From Candidatus Thiodiazotropha taylori (GTDB lineage Bacteria > Pseudomonadota > Gammaproteobacteria > Chromatiales > Chromatiaceae): a DNA stretch of 9,327 bases. The notes beneath the pieces are model-generated. The model was not told where the DNA came from, ran no database searches, and saw only the letters and a program-made list of their open reading frames with translations. Below are positions 6,246 to 9,327 of this stretch, one piece after another (the first letter of the stretch is position 1; the number at the start of each line of letters is the position of its first letter). Both the position numbers and the translations under genes were made by a program. Where the stretch lies: positions 1-9,327 of the forward strand of contig JAHRHW010000156.1 in the NCBI GenBank assembly GCA_019100305.1, given 5' to 3'.

Positions 6246-6917
6246 TTATTTATTGACTGTGGTCAGGCCCAGGCTTACCCAGTCCTGCATGCCACCACGA
6301 TACCATTTCAGTTTATAGGCGGGATATCCCAGGTTGAGCAGTGTCTTGATGTTGCTCGAAGACTGAGGACACCAGCTGCCGTTACAGAACATCACCAGCG
6401 TCTTGGCATTGCGGAAATCAAGGTTGCCTTTGACATCCTGCACCCCAAGCTGATTGATCAGGATGTCATGCAGTGTGTCGGCTTCGGCTGAGACATCGAA
6501 TGCACCCTGTACATCCACATTGATCATGTTCCAGGGAATGTTGACGGAACCGGGAATGGTGCCGCGAATGATCCACTCAGGGGTGCGTGAATCAACCACC
6601 ATCACTTTACGATCGCCATCACTGACCCGTTTCAGGTAACCCAGGACTTCCAATTCACCTACAGTATCCACTCCGGCTGAGATGGTCGCGGGTTGAATGC
6701 AGAAGGGTGGGCAGTGGCGAGATGTCTTGGAAAAGGATTTCGGCATCACCGCATTCTTATCGGCTGAGCGGGTGATCATGACCTTTTCACCGCCGTGCAT
6801 CACTTCCACTGATTGCAGTCCTGGGCTGATCTGATTTCCTTCTTCCGCACGCAATTGTGTTGCAAGTGCTACGCCACCAACAAGTGTGGTCAGCATGAGT
6901 ACTTTGACAAACTTCAT
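6246..6917 (-). CDS. soxL: Periplasmic rhodanese-like protein SoxL of the sox cluster
   Basis: The 223-aa protein begins with a Sec-type signal peptide (MKFVKVLMLTTLVGGVALAT, cleavage near 24), so it should be periplasmic. After a linker with a C-P-P-F-C pair (C69, C73) comes a single rhodanese domain (about 85-220). This has VVDSRTPEWIIRGTIPGSVNIPW (107-129), the active-site loop MFCNGSWCP with likely catalytic Cys178 and a second Cys183, and YRGGMQDW near the end. Rhodaneses move sulfane sulfur between donors and thiols or cyanide. In Allochromatium vinosum a rhodanese gene named soxL follows soxXAK, and the same order here is the basis for the symbol. The ribosome site GGAGGA lies upstream of the ATG. 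Its exact sulfur donor and acceptor are unknown. Confidence 0.85.
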   Translation of the reverse strand: MKFVKVLMLTTLVGGVALATQLRAEEGNQISPGLQSVEVMHGGEKVMITRSADKNAVMPKSFSKTSRHCPPFCIQPATISAGVDTVGELEVLGYLKRVSDGDRKVMVVDSRTPEWIIRGTIPGSVNIPWNMINVDVQGAFDVSAEADTLHDILINQLGVQDVKGNLDFRNAKTLVMFCNGSWCPQSSSNIKTLLNLGYPAYKLKWYRGGMQDWVSLGLTTVNK

Positions 6918-6944
6918 TATGTCTTCCTCCCGTGGCGTTAGCCG

Positions 6945-7277
6945 TTATTCATAGGTTAGGTAAGAGGGCAGTTTAAGCTCTTTCTGAGACATCGCCTGTT
7001 CATAGCCCAGGTGCCCCTGCTTGGCTGCTTTATTGGCCAGCTTGGCGGCTGCCACATAGTCACCTTTTTTAAGAAGTCCTTTTGCCTTCTTGATCATTTT
7101 GCCGGTATCACGCCATTCGCCATCGACTTCGGCGGCCTGTTTCCTGGCGGCATCCGCTGCGTCAATCAGTTTTTGTACCTTGGCGACAGATGCGTCGTCA
7201 GCCAGGGCTAAGGTTGTCATGCTACTGCATAAAATACCAGCCAGCAGGCTGAATTTGAGAACTTTTCTTTTGTGCAT
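6945..7277 (-). CDS. soxK: SoxAX-binding protein SoxK
   Basis: The 110-aa product has a signal peptide (MHKRKVLKFSLLAGILCSSM, likely cut after ALA at 24-26) and a small, lysine- and alanine-rich helical mature domain. It includes EWRDTGKMIKKAKGLLKKGD (54-73) and AKLANKAAKQGHLGYEQA, and ends LKLPSYLTYE. It has no heme motif. This length, composition and position between soxA and soxL match SoxK (also called SAXB), which binds SoxAX and stimulates its activity in green and purple sulfur bacteria. I chose the ATG at 7277 because GGAGT stands 7 bases upstream; a GTG at 7295 overlaps that ribosome site and would extend the signal peptide by only six residues. The assignment rests on both sequence character and context. 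Confidence 0.85.
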   Translation of the reverse strand: MHKRKVLKFSLLAGILCSSMTTLALADDASVAKVQKLIDAADAARKQAAEVDGEWRDTGKMIKKAKGLLKKGDYVAAAKLANKAAKQGHLGYEQAMSQKELKLPSYLTYE

Positions 7278-7316
7278 CGCTTTTACTCCGATCACGTAAT
7301 CTTGTCCTGATAGGGG

Positions 7317-8156
7317 TTACTTTCTGGCGCCGGGGCCATTCAGTGGCAGGCCGTTGCTCATGTAGGTCAGGAAGTACTCCAGATTACGGTACTCCTCACC
7401 ATGCGCCTTGAAGGGCTTGGCACGGACCTGTTTGTTACAGCCGGTGAAACGACGATGCAGTGTACCTACCGTACCCCACTTCGAGCGATAGACAGGAAAG
7501 TGTGTGGTATGCCCGAGAGCTGGGCTGAGAATCTCGGTACGCAGAATCATACCCGCATTCTGCAAGTGACAATGGGCACAGGAGAAGTTCAATTGGCCAC
7601 GACGGGTGTAGTAGAACTTTTTACCAGCCTCATAGGCCGCCAGAGCTTTTGGATCATCGCTGGGAACTACTATATTGGTGACCTGTCCGCGGGATTCGTA
7701 TGAGATGTAAGAGAGAATGTTATTGATCGGCCCTTTTTTATACTTCAAAGGCTTTTCACCATTTGCCTTGCGGCAGTTGTTGAGTGCCAGAGGCAGGGTC
7801 ATGACCATTCCCTTATCTTTGTCCCAGTGCGGATATTTACCGGCCAGGGCAGGACCATCGGGAAAACAGTCTTTATAGGTTTTGCCGTTTGCAAAGGGGG
7901 TCTCCCACATGGCTTGCCCTTCATCAATGAAAGGTTCATAGGGAGGGAACTCTTCGATGGCTTCCCAGTTTTCACGGCCAACCGGATCGATGGAGTAGGC
8001 ACCATTGATATAGTCCTGGGTCTCCACATTGGGAAAGCGCTTTTTGAAGAAATTCTGGAATGCTGCCAGATCTTCTTCAGGGGTTGTAGCCTGTGCGGAT
8101 GCAACGAAGCCACAGGTAATGACCAGTAAGGTCAACTTACGAAATAGATGTTTCAT
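7317..8156 (-). CDS. soxA: Thiosulfate-oxidising cytochrome c subunit SoxA (one heme motif)
   Basis: SoxA with SoxX forms the periplasmic c-type cytochrome that oxidatively links thiosulfate to the carrier cysteine of SoxYZ. The 279-aa protein has a signal peptide (cleavage near AQA, 21-23). The C-terminal half carries one CxxCH motif (C193-A-H-C196-H197) and, further on, RRFTGC240NKQVRAKPF, whose cysteine matches the persulfidated heme ligand of known SoxA proteins. The N-terminal half has no CxxCH, but keeps two cysteines (C97, C128) that in monoheme SoxA proteins form a disulfide in place of the lost heme. This is the single-heme SoxA type expected together with SoxK. A GAGG ribosome site precedes the ATG. 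soxX lies 51 bases upstream and soxK 39 bases downstream, so one operon is likely. Confidence 0.95.
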   Translation of the reverse strand: MKHLFRKLTLLVITCGFVASAQATTPEEDLAAFQNFFKKRFPNVETQDYINGAYSIDPVGRENWEAIEEFPPYEPFIDEGQAMWETPFANGKTYKDCFPDGPALAGKYPHWDKDKGMVMTLPLALNNCRKANGEKPLKYKKGPINNILSYISYESRGQVTNIVVPSDDPKALAAYEAGKKFYYTRRGQLNFSCAHCHLQNAGMILRTEILSPALGHTTHFPVYRSKWGTVGTLHRRFTGCNKQVRAKPFKAHGEEYRNLEYFLTYMSNGLPLNGPGARK

Positions 8157-8207
8157 GTTATTTCAACCTCAAAGGAGTGCAGTCTTGATCTTTAGGAGTT
8201 GTATGAC

Positions 8208-8576
8208 TTAAAGGGTCCAGACGTACTCAACCACTTTTTTGAAATCAGACTCGGAAAGAATGCCGTGCTTACCAAAAGGTGGCATTGAGGATTCCGGGTT
8301 TTTAATGGTGGCGTCCCAGATCTGTTCAGTGAGTGCTTCCTTTGTAGGATAGCGGGATTTCATGGCGATTAATGCCGGTGCGATATTACCCGGTGAGGGT
8401 GCGCCGGCGATGTTGTGACAGGCCAGGCAGTTTCCTTTTTTCCTGTCGAATGCGATTTTTTTGCCTTCTGCGACATCTGCATCGCTGGCCAGGAGAGTGG
8501 GTGAGACCAGAACTTGGCCGGCTATGACGCCAATCATACCGACTTTTCCAATCCACTTTTTGGTAGTACCAATCAT
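8208..8576 (-). CDS. soxX: Cytochrome c subunit SoxX
   Basis: SoxX is the small monoheme subunit that takes electrons from SoxA and passes them to the respiratory or photosynthetic chain. The 122-aa product has a signal peptide (cut near LLA, 28-30), one heme site C50-L-A-C53-H54 inside the KKGNCLACHNIAGAPSPGNIAP stretch, and a probable axial methionine, M98, in SSMPPFGKHGILS. VVEYVWTL ends the protein. I chose the ATG at 8576, because GGAGG is 5 bases upstream; a TTG twelve bases earlier would overlap that site. It is the first gene of the minus-strand soxXAKL group. The operon promoter should lie in the 8577-8874 gap, though I could not place it convincingly. Confidence 0.94.
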   Translation of the reverse strand: MIGTTKKWIGKVGMIGVIAGQVLVSPTLLASDADVAEGKKIAFDRKKGNCLACHNIAGAPSPGNIAPALIAMKSRYPTKEALTEQIWDATIKNPESSMPPFGKHGILSESDFKKVVEYVWTL

Positions 8577-8588
8577 CGTGTCCTCCAA

Positions 8589-8874
8589 GATGGGGGTTAA
8601 TGTGGTTGTAACCTGTTGTTTAATAAGCTTTATTTGGTTTGTTTTAAGCTAACTGGATTACAACAAGTCGTTCTATTGCCATTGTCTCTCAGGACGAATT
8701 TTTGGCTGATTGCATTGTGATACTTTGTAGTAGACCCTGTAAAGTCCTGAAAGTAGCAAAAATTATAGTGGTAAACCATGGTATCGACTATGGGAATCTG
8801 ATGTGGTTTGAATATTTGGTTATTTTTAATCAAAAATAGCCTCGATAGAGTGATCGTCAAGCCCGGGTAGATCG
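8589..8874. other. AT-rich intergenic region between soxX and the GIY-YIG gene
   Basis: This 286-base gap separates the divergently oriented soxX and GIY-YIG genes and should hold promoters for both. No well-spaced -35/-10 pair was convincing on either strand. Visible structure: an inverted repeat GGTTATTTTT/AAAAATAGCC with loop AATC (8818-8841), a weaker pair AAACCA (8773-8778) and TGGTTT (8804-8809), and the palindrome ACCATGGT (8775-8782). A minus-strand frame open from 8881 to 8630 encodes nothing recognisable and is judged chance. Confidence 0.55.
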
Positions 8875-9147
8875 ATGACAACAGCAGAGAAATCAGATTG
8901 GTATGTTTATATATTGAGATGTACTGATGATACGCTTTACACCGGCATAACCAATGACATCAATCGGCGGGTTGATGAACACAATCGGGGGGTAGGTGCC
9001 AAATATACCCGGGGAAGAACCCCCGTCGAACTGGTCTTTACTGAAACCCTGCCGGATCGAAGTGCTGCGTTACGTCGTGAGCTGGCAATCAAACGAATGA
9101 AAACCGCAGAAAAGCAGCTGATGATCAATCAAACTGAATCGTCATGA
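8875..9147 (+). CDS. Small GIY-YIG nuclease-domain protein (YhbQ/UPF0213 type)
   Basis: The 90-aa protein is almost entirely one GIY-YIG domain: WYVYILRC (9-16), LYTGITNDINRR (21-32), EHNRGVGAKYTRGRTPVEL (35-53), and DRSAALRRELAIKRM (61-75) with the conserved glutamate E69 that binds metal in this fold. Length and motif order match the YhbQ-like UPF0213 family. Its members are linked to DNA processing by fold, but a firm cellular role is not known to me. It starts at an ATG with only a weak upstream purine stretch. It converges on the downstream sprT gene and overlaps its end by 6 bases. It is probably unrelated in function to the sox genes beside it. Confidence 0.9.
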   Translation: MTTAEKSDWYVYILRCTDDTLYTGITNDINRRVDEHNRGVGAKYTRGRTPVELVFTETLPDRSAALRRELAIKRMKTAEKQLMINQTESS

Positions 9148-9327
9148 GGATTCGCTCAGGATCAAACTGCTGCCACAGGCTCGGCAGAGATAGGTGATCC
9201 CGGAGATGACTCTGTTATGCCGGATGGCGCTGAGTCGATGTTGTCTGCAGAGGCAGTGATAATCGAAATAACGCATGCTGCGGGCTGCACTACTCGAGGT
9301 ATCAAAACTGTGGCAACGGTTTGCCGG
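9142..9327 (-). CDS. sprT: SprT-family protein, C-terminal zinc-ribbon part (5' end outside window)
   Basis: This open minus-strand frame enters from the right edge and ends at TGA (9144-9142), giving 61 visible residues. They contain YHCLCRQHRLSAIRHNRV and then TYLCRACGSSLIL. The spacing of two cysteine pairs around an RHNRV core closely follows the C-terminal zinc-binding region of E. coli SprT. The HExxH metalloprotease-like part expected upstream is beyond the window, so activity cannot be judged. The last codons overlap the end of the convergent GIY-YIG gene by 6 bases. Identification is from memory of the family pattern, so I hold it with fairly high but not full confidence. Confidence 0.85.
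   Translation of the reverse strand, partial: PANRCHSFDTSSSAARSMRYFDYHCLCRQHRLSAIRHNRVISGITYLCRACGSSLILSESS

Noticed and set aside
7277..7295. GTG at 7295 as the soxK start
   Set aside because: It overlaps the ribosome site for the ATG at 7277, and the ATG gives a normal signal peptide.
8577..8588. TTG at 8588 as the soxX start
   Set aside because: It overlaps the GGAGG that fits the ATG at 8576 and adds only four residues before the signal peptide.
6160..8874. Integration of a sox island at tRNA-Pro marked by a duplicated tRNA 3' end
   Set aside because: I looked for a second copy of the T-arm and acceptor sequence up to the GIY-YIG gene and saw only a short GCCCGG match near 8862, too short to be an attachment site; no integrase is present.
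8630..8881. Minus-strand open frame of 83 codons in the soxX upstream gap
   Set aside because: No ribosome site, no family resemblance, low-complexity composition, and it overlaps the start of the GIY-YIG gene.
1..9327. CRISPR array, insertion sequence, phage or toxin-antitoxin genes
   Set aside because: No regularly spaced repeats, transposase, integrase or small toxin-antitoxin pairs were seen on either strand.

Overview
The window looks like chromosomal DNA of a sulfur-oxidising gammaproteobacterium. Two things point there. The left two thirds carries the conserved gammaproteobacterial order thrS-infC-rpmI-rplT-pheS-pheT-ihfA-merR-tRNA-Pro. The right third carries a minus-strand soxX-soxA-soxK-soxL cluster of the kind known from purple sulfur bacteria (Allochromatium type) and related free-living or symbiotic thiotrophs. 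The genus cannot be fixed from the sequence alone.

Region 1 (1-6059, plus strand) is a translation and nucleoid superoperon. It holds the 3' end of threonyl-tRNA synthetase, initiation factor IF-3, ribosomal proteins L35 and L20, both subunits of phenylalanyl-tRNA synthetase, the IHF alpha subunit, and a short MerR-family regulator that overlaps ihfA. IF-3 most likely starts at a rare ATC codon, the usual hallmark of IF-3 autoregulation. Intrinsic-terminator-like hairpins lie between thrS and infC and between rplT and pheS, so the block is probably several transcription units joined by read-through.

Region 2 (6060-6245) has a good sigma70 promoter, tRNA-Pro(GGG), and a perfect 16-bp hairpin with T-runs on both strands. 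The hairpin can terminate both the tRNA transcript and the sox transcript converging from the other side.

Region 3 (6246-8576, minus strand) encodes the periplasmic SoxXAK complex plus a periplasmic rhodanese-like protein (SoxL). SoxX and SoxA each have one c-type heme motif and SoxA keeps the catalytic cysteine region. By family knowledge SoxXA oxidatively couples thiosulfate to the carrier SoxYZ, and SoxK binds SoxAX. soxB, soxYZ and soxCD are not in this window and must lie elsewhere if the pathway is complete.

Region 4 (8577-9327) has an AT-rich intergenic stretch that should carry the sox promoter, a small GIY-YIG protein (YhbQ/UPF0213 type, plus strand), and the 3' end of a SprT-family gene on the minus strand. 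The last two converge and overlap by 6 bp. I found no CRISPR array, insertion sequence or prophage gene, and nothing that looks like a wholly new system. The most notable points are the infC start, the internal hairpins, the four-cysteine segment in PheS and the position of the soxXAKL module beside a tRNA gene.
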